Shown: positions 31,003-38,313 of the stretch, piece after piece | Numbering within the stretch: position 1 is the stretch's first letter | Layout of the letters: every line of letters starts with the position of its first letter | Origin: Paracoccaceae bacterium | Lineage (GTDB): Bacteria > Pseudomonadota > Alphaproteobacteria > Rhodobacterales > Rhodobacteraceae | NCBI GenBank assembly: GCA_016744015.1 | Contig: JADGFD010000006.1 | Location: forward strand, 62,001-126,000 | Length of the DNA stretch: 64,000 bases | Reading direction: 5' to 3' | Translations under genes and position numbers: made by a program | The notes under the pieces: model-generated | Seen by the model: the letters and a program-made list of their open reading frames with translations, nothing else | What the model was told of the DNA's origin: nothing | The model's database searches: none

Positions 31003-31599
31003 TCATACCGTTTTGCCGAGTGCCCTCAGGCGCCCCGCTTCAAAAAGGACTCGATCTGTGAACCCGCCAGACAATATTGCGGCATGTATCACATTATCTC
31101 GCCCAAATGCCAAACCCAATTCGTCACCTGTTAGGGTCTCAATTCGAGATTCTTCACCATTTGGTGGCCTGAGCGCCGATTTTCCGCGCTCAGAGCCATC
31201 AGACGCTTGCAAAAGCACATCAGCTTCCCCCGAAACCAGCGCGGCTTTTACCTTTTCAAGGCCACAAATCGCGCGGCCTGTTTTGCGCGCCATGGAAACC
31301 GCCTGTAAAAGTCGCTGATGCACCAGTGATTCCACTTGGTCCGCCAACTCCGCATCCGCCGAGACTTTCATTTTAGCCCCACGGGAAAACAGGCCTTTGC
31401 TCACGGCTTTCTCGATCGACGCCCGATCCGCCTTCACCCAAATCCCGCGCCCAGGCAGCTTTTGCCCAAGGTCGGGGTAGATTTTGGCTTCTGGGCCAAC
31501 CACAAACCGGATTAGCTCGTCATTAGGGCAGACCTCACCAGACACAATACACTTGCGTCTCGTATCACTTCGGTCTTTTTGTTGCCCACCGCGCGTCAT
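31003..31599 (-). CDS. YlxR (DUF448)-L7Ae-like RNA-binding protein
   Basis: The N-terminal domain (RRKCIVSGEVCPNDELIRFVV, GRGIWVKADRASIEKAV, LFSRGAKM) is YlxR/DUF448, an RNA-binding fold that in other bacteria affects RNase P or transcription termination. The C-terminal half (LLQAVSMARKTGRAICGLEKVKAALVSGEADVLLQASDGS) has the L7Ae/ribosomal-L30e pattern. This fusion between nusA and infB is standard in alphaproteobacteria. I chose the ATG at 31597-31599 (MTRGGQQKDRSDTRRK); the frame stays open upstream into the hairpin element, but that part is not protein-like. Length is 198 residues. Confidence 0.9.
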   Translation of the reverse strand: MTRGGQQKDRSDTRRKCIVSGEVCPNDELIRFVVGPEAKIYPDLGQKLPGRGIWVKADRASIEKAVSKGLFSRGAKMKVSADAELADQVESLVHQRLLQAVSMARKTGRAICGLEKVKAALVSGEADVLLQASDGSERGKSALRPPNGEESRIETLTGDELGLAFGRDNVIHAAILSGGFTDRVLFEAGRLRALGKTV

Positions 31600-31624
31600 A
31601 TCCAGTTTCCGATGCCATTTATAG

Positions 31625-31728
31625 TGTTTCACGTTCAAAAAATATCGCGATATCAATTTTGCAGTCGAGGCAGTGTTTGCGGAGCAAACGCGTTCGATTG
31701 CGAAATTGATTCGATAGAACGTGAAACA
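31625..31728. repeat. 104-bp hairpin element, copy 2, between nusA and ylxR
   Basis: Outer arms TGTTTCACGTTC (31625-31636) and GAACGTGAAACA (31717-31728) pair perfectly over 12 bp. Inner arms around ATCAATTTTGCAGTCGA (31652-31668) and TCGATTGCGAAATTGAT (31694-31710) pair with few mismatches. The 31-bp core CGAGGCAGTGTTTGC-GGA-GCAAACGCGTTCG (31666-31696) matches copy 1 at 28 of 31 positions. The arms share no evident sequence with copy 1. The outermost 8 bp on each side are the two halves of the parS palindrome. Confidence 0.85.
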
Positions 31729-31730
31729 TT

Positions 31731-33356
31731 TTAAGCTTCGGCCTCCGATGCAGCTTCTTCGCCGGTTTCTTCTTCAGGCGCGTTTTGGGCGTCCAGCTCT
31801 TCTTGGGTTAGCCAGCCCAGCATTACGCGGGCATTCATGATCATGGCTTGGGCTTCTTCCAAGCCAACGTCAAAAGTCTCCAGCAAACCGTCGTCTTTCA
31901 CCCGCTGGCCATCAACGGTGGTAAAGCCACCTGCCAGCTCCCAATCAGCACATTGTGCAAAATCTTCAAGCGTTTTAATGCCATCCTCAGCGAGGGCTGC
32001 AAACATTTGCGGAGTCAGACCTTCATAGTCAAACAAGCTTTGCTCAACGCCCAGTTCGCGTGCTTTCTCGATAAACTTGGCGTTTTGCTCGTCAATGCTT
32101 TCGCGTGCACGGGCTTGCAGCTCGTCCACGGTTTCGGCATCAAACCCATCAATATTCATCAGTTCTTCGGCTTCCACATAAGCCACCTCTTCCAGCGAGG
32201 TGAACCCCTCAGAGGCCAGAAGCTGGGCAACCAGCTCATCCACATTAAGCGCATCCATAAACACTTTGGTATGGGCGACAAATTCAGCTTGGCGGCGCTC
32301 GCTTTCGTCACTTTCCGTCATGATATCAATATCATATCCGGTAAGTTGGCTGGCAAGGCGCACGTTTTGGCCACGGCGGCCAATGGCAAGGCTCAGCTGC
32401 TCATCTGGCACAATCACCTCGATCCGCTCGGCCTCATCATCCAGAATAACCTTGGAAACCTCGGCAGGCTGAAGCGCATTCACCAAGAAAGTTGGCGCGT
32501 CTTCATTCCACGGGATAATGTCGATTTTCTCGCCCTGAAGCTCGGAAACCACGGCCTGCACGCGTGAGCCGCGCATACCAACACAGGCACCCACAGGGTC
32601 TATCGAGCCATCGTTGGAGATCACACCAATCTTGGCGCGCGAACCCGGGTCACGGGCCACGGCTTTGATCTCGATAATGCCGTCATAAATTTCAGGTACT
32701 TCCATTTTGAACAGCTCGGCCAAGAATTCAGGCGCAGTGCGCGAAAGAAAAATCTGGGGGCCACGCACTTCGGCGCGCACATCACGGATAAAGGCGCGCA
32801 CACGGTCGCCGGTGCGGAAAGGCTCGCGGTTGATCAGCTGATCACGGCGCAAAATCGCTTCGCCGCGGCCTACGTCAACAATCACGTTGCCATACTCAAC
32901 GCGCTTAACAACACCGTTGATGATCTCGCCGACGCGGTCTTTAAATTCGTCAAACTGGCGCTCGCGCTCGGCTTCGCGCACTTTTTGCATAATAACCTGC
33001 TTGGCAGATTGTGCGGCGATCCGGCCAAAATCCATTGGCGGCAAGGCATCTGAAAGCACGGTGCCAATCTCGGCGTCAGCGTCAATTTCTCGGGCTTCTT
33101 CTAGCGTTAGCTCGGTGAAGGTGTTTTCATATTCGTCATCATAAACCACGGTGCGGCAGCGCTCCATGGTCAGCTCACCGGTTTTGCGGTCGATATGGGC
33201 GCGAATGTCATATTCAGCGCCATAGCGTGATTTGGCAGCTTTGCCCAAGCTGTCTTCCATCGCCTCGATCACAAGGGTGGGTTCAATCAGCTTTTCGCGG
33301 GCCACGGCCTCGGCGATTTGCAACAGCTCTAGGCGGTTTGCACTGGTAATTGCCAT
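31731..33356 (-). CDS. nusA: Transcription termination/antitermination factor NusA
   Basis: NusA binds RNA polymerase and nascent RNA and modulates pausing, termination and antitermination. Domains in order: N-terminal RNAP-binding domain (residues 1-130), S1 domain (VKRVEYGNVIVDVGRGEAILRRDQLI), two KH domains (VGACVGMRGSRVQAVVSELQGEKIDII and LAIGRRGQNVRLASQLTG), then C-terminal acidic repeats with helix-hairpin-helix character. The 541-residue length fits alphaproteobacteria. The gene is three bases downstream of rimP. Copy 2 of the hairpin element begins right after its stop. Confidence 0.97.
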   Translation of the reverse strand: MAITSANRLELLQIAEAVAREKLIEPTLVIEAMEDSLGKAAKSRYGAEYDIRAHIDRKTGELTMERCRTVVYDDEYENTFTELTLEEAREIDADAEIGTVLSDALPPMDFGRIAAQSAKQVIMQKVREAERERQFDEFKDRVGEIINGVVKRVEYGNVIVDVGRGEAILRRDQLINREPFRTGDRVRAFIRDVRAEVRGPQIFLSRTAPEFLAELFKMEVPEIYDGIIEIKAVARDPGSRAKIGVISNDGSIDPVGACVGMRGSRVQAVVSELQGEKIDIIPWNEDAPTFLVNALQPAEVSKVILDDEAERIEVIVPDEQLSLAIGRRGQNVRLASQLTGYDIDIMTESDESERRQAEFVAHTKVFMDALNVDELVAQLLASEGFTSLEEVAYVEAEELMNIDGFDAETVDELQARARESIDEQNAKFIEKARELGVEQSLFDYEGLTPQMFAALAEDGIKTLEDFAQCADWELAGGFTTVDGQRVKDDGLLETFDVGLEEAQAMIMNARVMLGWLTQEELDAQNAPEEETGEEAASEAEA

Positions 33357-33359
33357 TTG

Positions 33360-33929
33360 TCAGTCCTCTGTCGTTTCCGAGGTGTCTACCTCGTCAAATT
33401 CTTCTTCAATAATCACGCCGGCGTCTTTGCGGGCCTTTAGGCTTTCGGCAACCAGCTCATCGGTGAGTAGCAGCTTAGCCTCAGCGAGCCAGTCAAATTG
33501 CAGGCCAATTATACCTTCGGCAATTTCGATCAAAATCTCGCCATTTTCCACGCCGCGCAGCTCGCCTGAAAAGCGCTTGCGCCCTTCAATAAGGTCATGC
33601 GTCATCAGCTTTACCTGATAGCCGTCAAACGTCTCAAAATCTTTCAGCCGGGTGAGTGGCCGGTCAATACCGGGGCTGGAAACCTCCAGCGCGTATTCGT
33701 CCTCAATCGGGTCTTCCACATCCAGCACCGCTGAAACGGCGGTAGAGATTTTCGCACAATCATCCACCACAATCCCGCCCTCGGGTTTGTCAGCCATGAT
33801 TTGCAAAATAATGCGCTTGCCGCTCATCAAGCGAATACGCACCAGCTCATAGCCCAGCCCCTCGATTACGGGTGTTACGATTTCAGCCAGTCGCCGGTCA
33901 ATGGCGGAGGAGGCAATCAGGTCAGACAT
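33360..33929 (-). CDS. rimP: Ribosome maturation factor RimP
   Basis: RimP helps assemble the 30S subunit. The 189-residue protein has the two-domain layout: an N-terminal alpha/beta domain ([35 protein letters not shown]) and an SH3-like C-terminal domain. [26 protein letters not shown] is the family signature. I chose the ATG at 33927-33929 because AAAGG lies 7 bases upstream; an ATG six codons earlier falls against the leader hairpin. First gene of the rimP-nusA-ylxR-infB operon. Confidence 0.93.
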   Translation of the reverse strand: MSDLIASSAIDRRLAEIVTPVIEGLGYELVRIRLMSGKRIILQIMADKPEGGIVVDDCAKISTAVSAVLDVEDPIEDEYALEVSSPGIDRPLTRLKDFETFDGYQVKLMTHDLIEGRKRFSGELRGVENGEILIEIAEGIIGLQFDWLAEAKLLLTDELVAESLKARKDAGVIIEEEFDEVDTSETTED

Positions 33930-33947
33930 ATCTAGCCTTTCAGGCAC

Positions 33948-33970
33948 AAAAAAACGGGCGCGCGGCCCGT
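33948..33970 (-). terminator. Terminator-like hairpin in the rimP-nusA leader (possible attenuator)
   Basis: Read leftward, ACGGGC / GCCCGT form a 6-bp GC-rich stem with a 5-nt loop (33954-33970), followed by seven Ts (33948-33954). It lies between the predicted operon promoter and the rimP start, about 20 nt before the ATG, so transcripts would have to read through it. Confidence 0.65.
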
Positions 33971-34021
33971 CAAAAATTCGGTGGAAGCTGAGTTTGGACC
34001 CCAGAAACCGCTATTGACAGA

Positions 34022-34050
34022 TGTATAGAGGCGAATCATTTGGATTGCAA
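34022..34050 (-). promoter_or_regulatory. Predicted sigma-70 promoter of the rimP-nusA-infB operon
   Basis: Read leftward: -35 TTGCAA (34045-34050), 17-bp spacer, -10 TATACA (34022-34027). The implied start near 34015 gives a leader of about 85 nt before rimP that includes the terminator-like hairpin. Confidence 0.6.
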
Positions 34051-34133
34051 GCAGATAGGAAACGGCTATCATTTCTGAGCAATTTAAACTTATACTCAGC
34101 TTTATTGATCCTGCGTTTGGCAGAGCATTGTCG

Positions 34134-34569
34134 CACGGATCGGTTCGAGTTTGGAGCGGGCTCTACTCGAGACGGAATTCAGGCGGTGCGTTCGCAACAT
34201 GGGTGACAACGTTTGGTCATGCGGTGGAGAACCCGGCCGCCAGCTTTGGCTTCATGTTGGTCTCTTACCATCGGGCCACTCATCAAGTGCAGGCTTGGGG
34301 GCATTTTTGGTGGCGAGATCGCGCCCTCAACCGCCTCGTCAAAACGTGCCCGAAGCCACCCACTTGTTTTGCACATCCGGTGAAATCCACCGTCAAATCA
34401 CCACGATGACCAAGGCTTTGATTCTAGTCAGCCCCGTTCGTCACCCGATATCGCTTCTTTGCAAACCTGTGCCGACGGCCGGCGCTGAATTTATGCGACA
34501 TCAGACATAGTCTTAGGAAAAACCATGGCTAACATGCCACGACTGATCCATGCAAAAAGGCTGTTGCTC
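34134..34569 (+). repeat. Unidentified repeat, copy A (inverted relative to copy B)
   Basis: The segment matches the reverse complement of 41360-41646 over two blocks: 34134-34254 (CACGGATCGG ... CAGCTTTGGCTTCA) and 34450-34569 (TATCGCTTCTTTGC ... GGCTGTTGCTC), with few differences. About 195 bp between the blocks are unique to copy A, where copy B has about 35 unrelated bases. Short open frames in it have no recognisable domain. The end at 34569 carries CTGTTGCTC, and the last two bases form part of the asd stop codon. It looks like a decayed insertion sequence or non-autonomous element. The rest of the 34051-34567 gap holds no gene I can support. Confidence 0.75.
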
Positions 34570-35590
34570 ACCCCTTTTTCAGCACCCGCCGCCCAAGCAG
34601 TTCAGCGATTTGCACCGCATTCAGCGCCGCGCCTTTGCGTAGGTTGTCGGACACGCACCACAAGTTCAGGCCGTTTTCAACCGTTGGGTCTTGCCGAATG
34701 CGGCTGATAAAGGTGGCGTAGTCACCTACGCATTCAACGGGGGTGGTATAGCCGCCATCTTCGCGCTTATCGACCACCAGAATCCCCGGGGCTTCACGCA
34801 GCAAATCACGGGCTTCGTCCTCGTCAAGGAACTCTTCAAACTCGATATTCACCGCTTCGGAGTGACCCACAAACACAGGCACCCGTACGCAGGTTGCCGT
34901 CACCTTAATCGCCGGATCGACGATCTTTTTGGTTTCAGCCACCATTTTCCACTCTTCTTTAGTCTCGCCACTATCCAGAAAGTTATCAATATGCGGGATC
35001 ACGTTAAACGCGATTTGCTTAGTGAAAATCTTGGGGTCACGCTCTTGGCCCGGCACATACATGCCTTTGGTTTGCATCCAAAGCTCGTCCATTGCGTCTT
35101 TGCCACCACCAGAAACTGACTGGTAGGTGGACACAACCACACGCTTAATCGTCGCGCGGTCATGCAAGGGCTTGAGCGCCACCACCATTTGCGCGGTTGA
35201 GCAATTGGGGTTGGCGATGATGTTTTTATTCTTATATTGCTCGATGTCTTCGGGGTTGACCTCCGGCACGATCAGCGGAATATCGGGCGTGTAGCGGTAA
35301 AGCGACGAATTGTCGATCACCACACAGCCCGCCTTGGCCGCAATCGGCGCATATTTTGCGGTGGCCTCAGAGCCAATGGCAAAAAGCGCCATATCCCAGC
35401 CCGTAAAATCAAAGGTGTCCAAATCGTCAGTTTTAAGCGTGCGATCGCCAAAAGAGCATTCCGTTCCCAGCGAGCGACGGCTTGCCAGCAAGGCAATTTC
35501 GTCGATCGGGAATTCCCGCTCATCAAGAATATTCAGCATTTCACGGCCCACATTTCCAGTGGCCCCAACAACAACAATTCGGTAACCCAT
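34568..35590 (-). CDS. asd: Aspartate-semialdehyde dehydrogenase
   Basis: Reduces aspartyl phosphate to aspartate semialdehyde, the branch point to lysine/diaminopimelate, threonine and methionine. N-terminal NADP fold VVVGATGNVGREML (residues 5-18), catalytic Cys in NPNCSTAQMV near residue 130, and the substrate-binding block SVSGGGKDAM. The 340-residue length is standard and the C-terminus LLGRRVLKKG looks complete. The stop codon TGA is formed at the edge of repeat copy A: its GA are the first two bases of the repeat. The start has GGAG 7 bases upstream. Confidence 0.95.
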   Translation of the reverse strand: MGYRIVVVGATGNVGREMLNILDEREFPIDEIALLASRRSLGTECSFGDRTLKTDDLDTFDFTGWDMALFAIGSEATAKYAPIAAKAGCVVIDNSSLYRYTPDIPLIVPEVNPEDIEQYKNKNIIANPNCSTAQMVVALKPLHDRATIKRVVVSTYQSVSGGGKDAMDELWMQTKGMYVPGQERDPKIFTKQIAFNVIPHIDNFLDSGETKEEWKMVAETKKIVDPAIKVTATCVRVPVFVGHSEAVNIEFEEFLDEDEARDLLREAPGILVVDKREDGGYTTPVECVGDYATFISRIRQDPTVENGLNLWCVSDNLRKGAALNAVQIAELLGRRVLKKG

Positions 35591-35606
35591 GTGATTTCTC
35601 CAATTA

Positions 35607-35692
35607 GGGGTTAAGCAGAGGGTGCTTAGCCTTTTGGGCGTTAAATTAAAAGCCTGATTATGTGCGTGATTATATCACGCCTGCTTAACCCC
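35607..35692 (-). promoter_or_regulatory. asd control region: TATAAT inside a palindrome, with long flanking inverted repeat
   Basis: A perfect palindrome GCGTGAT-TAT-ATCACGC (35664-35680) contains, read leftward, the -10 hexamer TATAAT (35669-35674); the -35 region is poor, which suggests an activator or a repressor-controlled promoter. A 12-bp inverted repeat GGGGTTAAGCAG / CTGCTTAACCCC (35607-35618, 35681-35692) encloses the palindrome and about 45 bp more. Part of the near-start arm (TAAGCA) can alternatively pair with TGCTTA at 35633-35638, so two exclusive leader structures are possible. Confidence 0.5.
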
Positions 35693-35716
35693 GTTGGAAA
35701 CACAATGGATGCCCGT

Positions 35717-36283
35717 TCAAACCATTAGGCTAAGAGCAATGTAACTCGCCATGCCATATAACGATAAAAGGCTCGCACTCATGAATATCCCACGCAGGCC
35801 GTCTCGCCCGCTGAGATAGGCAAACATATGCCCCAACCGGCCAATCGCAAACCCGATAATCCAAACCTGTGCTGCGATTGTAACCGGTGAAATAATGCTA
35901 ATAAGAAAGGCTAGAAACACAAAATACACTGTATTTTCGGTTGCATTACCATGCGCTTGATGTCGTCGCGCTAGTTCACTCTTTCCCTCACCGGAAACCT
36001 CGGTTTGGGTGTGTTCACTGGCCGCCCATTCCTCAGGCGTTGCGTGCATATTATATTTGAGGCGCGTGAGCTCCGTGCTGGTCATCAGCCATGTGTGGTT
36101 GACGAGTAGCATGATGGAGCTGAGTGCCAATGCAACGATAAGTGCCTTTGCGGGCAAAGTAATCGCCACAGGCTCTACCCCAAAGAGCAGCCAGTTAGCA
36201 CTCGATCCGATGAGAATCAAAACGATTGGATAGGCTAAAATGATCTTGGCAAACTTTTTCTTGCGGCTTTCACTTTGAGACAT
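35717..36283 (-). CDS. MAPEG-family integral membrane protein
   Basis: Four hydrophobic segments, with the MAPEG hallmark between them: ELARRHQAHGNATENTVYFVFLAFLIS (compare R-x-x-R/Q-A-H-x-N-x-x-E-N), followed by the IGRLGHMFAYLSGRDGLRGIFMSASLL segment. MAPEG proteins are membrane glutathione transferases or related proteins; bacterial members have mostly unknown substrates. The N-terminus is longer than usual for the family (188 residues in all) and has an extra hydrophobic pair. Together with gshA and the GST it is one of several glutathione-related genes in the window, but they are not clustered. Confidence 0.82.
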   Translation of the reverse strand: MSQSESRKKKFAKIILAYPIVLILIGSSANWLLFGVEPVAITLPAKALIVALALSSIMLLVNHTWLMTSTELTRLKYNMHATPEEWAASEHTQTEVSGEGKSELARRHQAHGNATENTVYFVFLAFLISIISPVTIAAQVWIIGFAIGRLGHMFAYLSGRDGLRGIFMSASLLSLYGMASYIALSLMV

Positions 36284-36388
36284 CTAAGCTGTTTCCTCAC
36301 ATTTGTAATTGCTCTTCAACAAAGTGGTGGGTAGGCGGGTCGTTTTCAAGGTGGCGTTATGCAGCCTGATATGAGGATCGACCTGCCC

Positions 36389-37765
36389 TCACGTGCCGCA
36401 AAACGTTGCCAATACGCGCTCTTCTTCGGTTGGCGGGGCTTCGTATTCAGCGTTTTCAGGTTGCTCACTAAACGGGTTGGCAAGCACCGCGTGCAATTTT
36501 TCAAACGGGGCAAAATCGCCGTGCTCGGCGGCGTTTAAGGCGGCCTCTACGCGGTGGTTGCGTGGGACGAACACGGGATTCACCGCTTTCATATCGGCGG
36601 TCGGCGATTTGCGTATTTGCCAATTCGCATTCCATTCATCGGCTGCGGCCGGGTTCTCAAACAGGTTTCTGATACCTTGCCCATAAGCGAGCCGCCGGAA
36701 GAAGAGCGTGAAATCCACACCCTCGTCGGCCATCATTTTCAAGGTTGCTACGATGAAATCAACATCCTGCGCTGCCAGCCCCAGCTTAGCGGTAAAAATG
36801 CGGGTGAACTCGGTGGCGTAGGTATCATCAAACCGCGCAAGGCTGGCCTCCAGCGGTGCCACGCCTTCCACCAGCGGCGTCAGTGTTTGGGCCAGTTGCG
36901 AAAGGTTCCACAGCGCGATTTTGGGTTGGTTGGCATAGGCATAGCGGCCCCGCCTATCTATCGAGCTAAACACCGTTTCGGGGTGGTAGGTGTCCATAAA
37001 AGCGCAGGGGCCATAATCTATAGTTTCACCGGAAATGGACGAGTTATCCGTGTTCATCACGCCATGAATAAAGCCCAGCCCCATCCATTTGGCCACCAGC
37101 TTGGCTTGCGCTTTAATCACCGCATCAAGCAGGCCCAGCGGCCCTTCGGCCTCGGGGAAATGCCGCGCGCGGGCGTATTCTACCAACACCTCCAGCGCGG
37201 CTTTGTCTTGCCGCGCATAATGAAACTGGAAGCTGCCCACCCGCAAATGGCTGTGTGCAACCCGTGTTAGCACCGCCCCCGGCAAAGGGGTTTCCCGCCG
37301 CACCGGCTCTCCGGTGGTTACGGCGGCCAACGCCCGCGTGGTTGGCACCCCAAGCACATGCATCGCCTCGCTCACAAGGTATTCCCGCAGCACCGGCCCG
37401 ATCGCCGCACGCCCATCGCCGCCGCGAGAGAAAAACGTGCGGCCGGCACCCTTAAGTTGGATATCACGCCGAATGCCATCTGGCCCCACAGCCTCACCCA
37501 ATAGCACTGCGCGGCCATCACCCAACTGCGGGGAAAACCCGCCAAACTGGTGGCCGGCATAGGCCGCCGCCAGCGGAGCTGCCCCCTCGGGCACGGTGTT
37601 GCCCGCCAGCACCTCCACCGGAAAATCCGCCGCTAAAACACCAATCTCTGCCGCTAGCGCGTGGTTGAATTTCACCAAAGCAGGGGCCGCCACTGGCACA
37701 GGGTCTTGGCGCATATAAAAGCTGCGCGGCAAGTTAACAAAACTGTTATCAAAGGGGATTGTCAC
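36389..37765 (-). CDS. selO: SelO (YdiU) protein adenylyltransferase
   Basis: SelO is a pseudokinase that transfers AMP to Ser, Thr or Tyr residues of proteins in oxidative-stress responses. Family blocks are present: [66 protein letters not shown] chose the GTG at 37763-37765 ([17 protein letters not shown]), with GAGG 6 bases upstream, because SelO proteins typically begin at this point; the ATGs at 37795 and 37813 would overlap the ribosome binding site of the divergent gene. Length is 458 residues, slightly short of E. coli SelO (478). It lacks selenocysteine; the C-terminus ends LATFCGT. Confidence 0.93.
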   Translation of the reverse strand: MTIPFDNSFVNLPRSFYMRQDPVPVAAPALVKFNHALAAEIGVLAADFPVEVLAGNTVPEGAAPLAAAYAGHQFGGFSPQLGDGRAVLLGEAVGPDGIRRDIQLKGAGRTFFSRGGDGRAAIGPVLREYLVSEAMHVLGVPTTRALAAVTTGEPVRRETPLPGAVLTRVAHSHLRVGSFQFHYARQDKAALEVLVEYARARHFPEAEGPLGLLDAVIKAQAKLVAKWMGLGFIHGVMNTDNSSISGETIDYGPCAFMDTYHPETVFSSIDRRGRYAYANQPKIALWNLSQLAQTLTPLVEGVAPLEASLARFDDTYATEFTRIFTAKLGLAAQDVDFIVATLKMMADEGVDFTLFFRRLAYGQGIRNLFENPAAADEWNANWQIRKSPTADMKAVNPVFVPRNHRVEAALNAAEHGDFAPFEKLHAVLANPFSEQPENAEYEAPPTEEERVLATFCGT

Positions 37766-37811
37766 TTGAGGCCTCAATGGTTTGGGCGCATGCATATGCG
37801 AGGAGACACTC

Positions 37812-38165
37812 ATGAAACCACTAATTGCCCTGATTGCAACCCTATCCGCCAGCGTTTCACTAGCAAGTGATGTGGAAATCGTAAACGTGCAAGCCGCTCA
37901 GAGCGGCAGCACATGGCGGTTTGACGTCACCCTGCGCCACGCCGATACCGGCTGGGAGCATTATACTGACGGCTGGGAAGTGCTGACCACTGACGGCACC
38001 AGCCTCGGCCTGCGCGTGCTGGCCCACCCGCACGTAAACGAGCAGCCCTTTACCCGCTCACTTGGCGGAATTATGATTCCCGAAGGCACCACCGAAGTGA
38101 CCATTCGGGCTCGCGATAATGTGGATGGTTGGACGGTAGAAACATATACGTTTGCGCTGCCTTAG
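37812..38165 (+). CDS. Small exported protein of unknown function
   Basis: The 117-residue protein starts at the ATG at 37812 (AGGAGA five bases upstream) with a signal peptide ([18 protein letters not shown]). The mature part is a single beta-sandwich-like domain ([23 protein letters not shown] ... [22 protein letters not shown]). I have no family name to offer; such short proteins with conserved GWEHY.DGWEV occur in Rhodobacterales as hypotheticals. It is divergent from selO, with overlapping 5' regions. Confidence 0.7.
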   Translation: MKPLIALIATLSASVSLASDVEIVNVQAAQSGSTWRFDVTLRHADTGWEHYTDGWEVLTTDGTSLGLRVLAHPHVNEQPFTRSLGGIMIPEGTTEVTIRARDNVDGWTVETYTFALP

Positions 38166-38168
38166 CCA

Positions 38169-38313
38169 TTGACCTTTGGTCGCGTCTCGCCTAGATATCC
38201 GCCTACTTACGGAAGCTTGAACCCTTCCGGTCCTCATCGAGAGGATCGCCACCAGTCAGCGCGTTGCGCCCACTGGTGCGTTTGTCGTTCGTTTTGGGCC
38301 TGAGGAGGACCGC
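38169..38313 (+). promoter_or_regulatory. ffh promoter and structured leader
   Basis: TTGACC (38169-38174), a 17-bp spacer and TAGATA (38192-38197) make a good sigma-70 promoter. The leader of about 110 nt can form CGGAAG/CTTCCG and CACCAGT/ACTGGTG hairpins, the second with an inner GCGC-GTT-GCGC. A GAGGAGG ribosome binding site lies 6 bases before ffh. I see no SRP RNA here. Confidence 0.55.

Noticed and set aside
31625-31728. Working parS site at the arms of hairpin copy 2
   Set aside because: The halves are about 90 bp apart; ParB needs them contiguous. Kept only as a possible interrupted site.
35591-35716. Lysine riboswitch upstream of asd
   Set aside because: The arms and palindrome do not follow the lysine riboswitch layout, and the region is too short for its five-helix junction.
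38198-38313. SRP 4.5S RNA gene in the ffh leader
   Set aside because: The leader folds, but the conserved GGAA tetraloop and symmetric internal-loop sequence of SRP RNA are absent.
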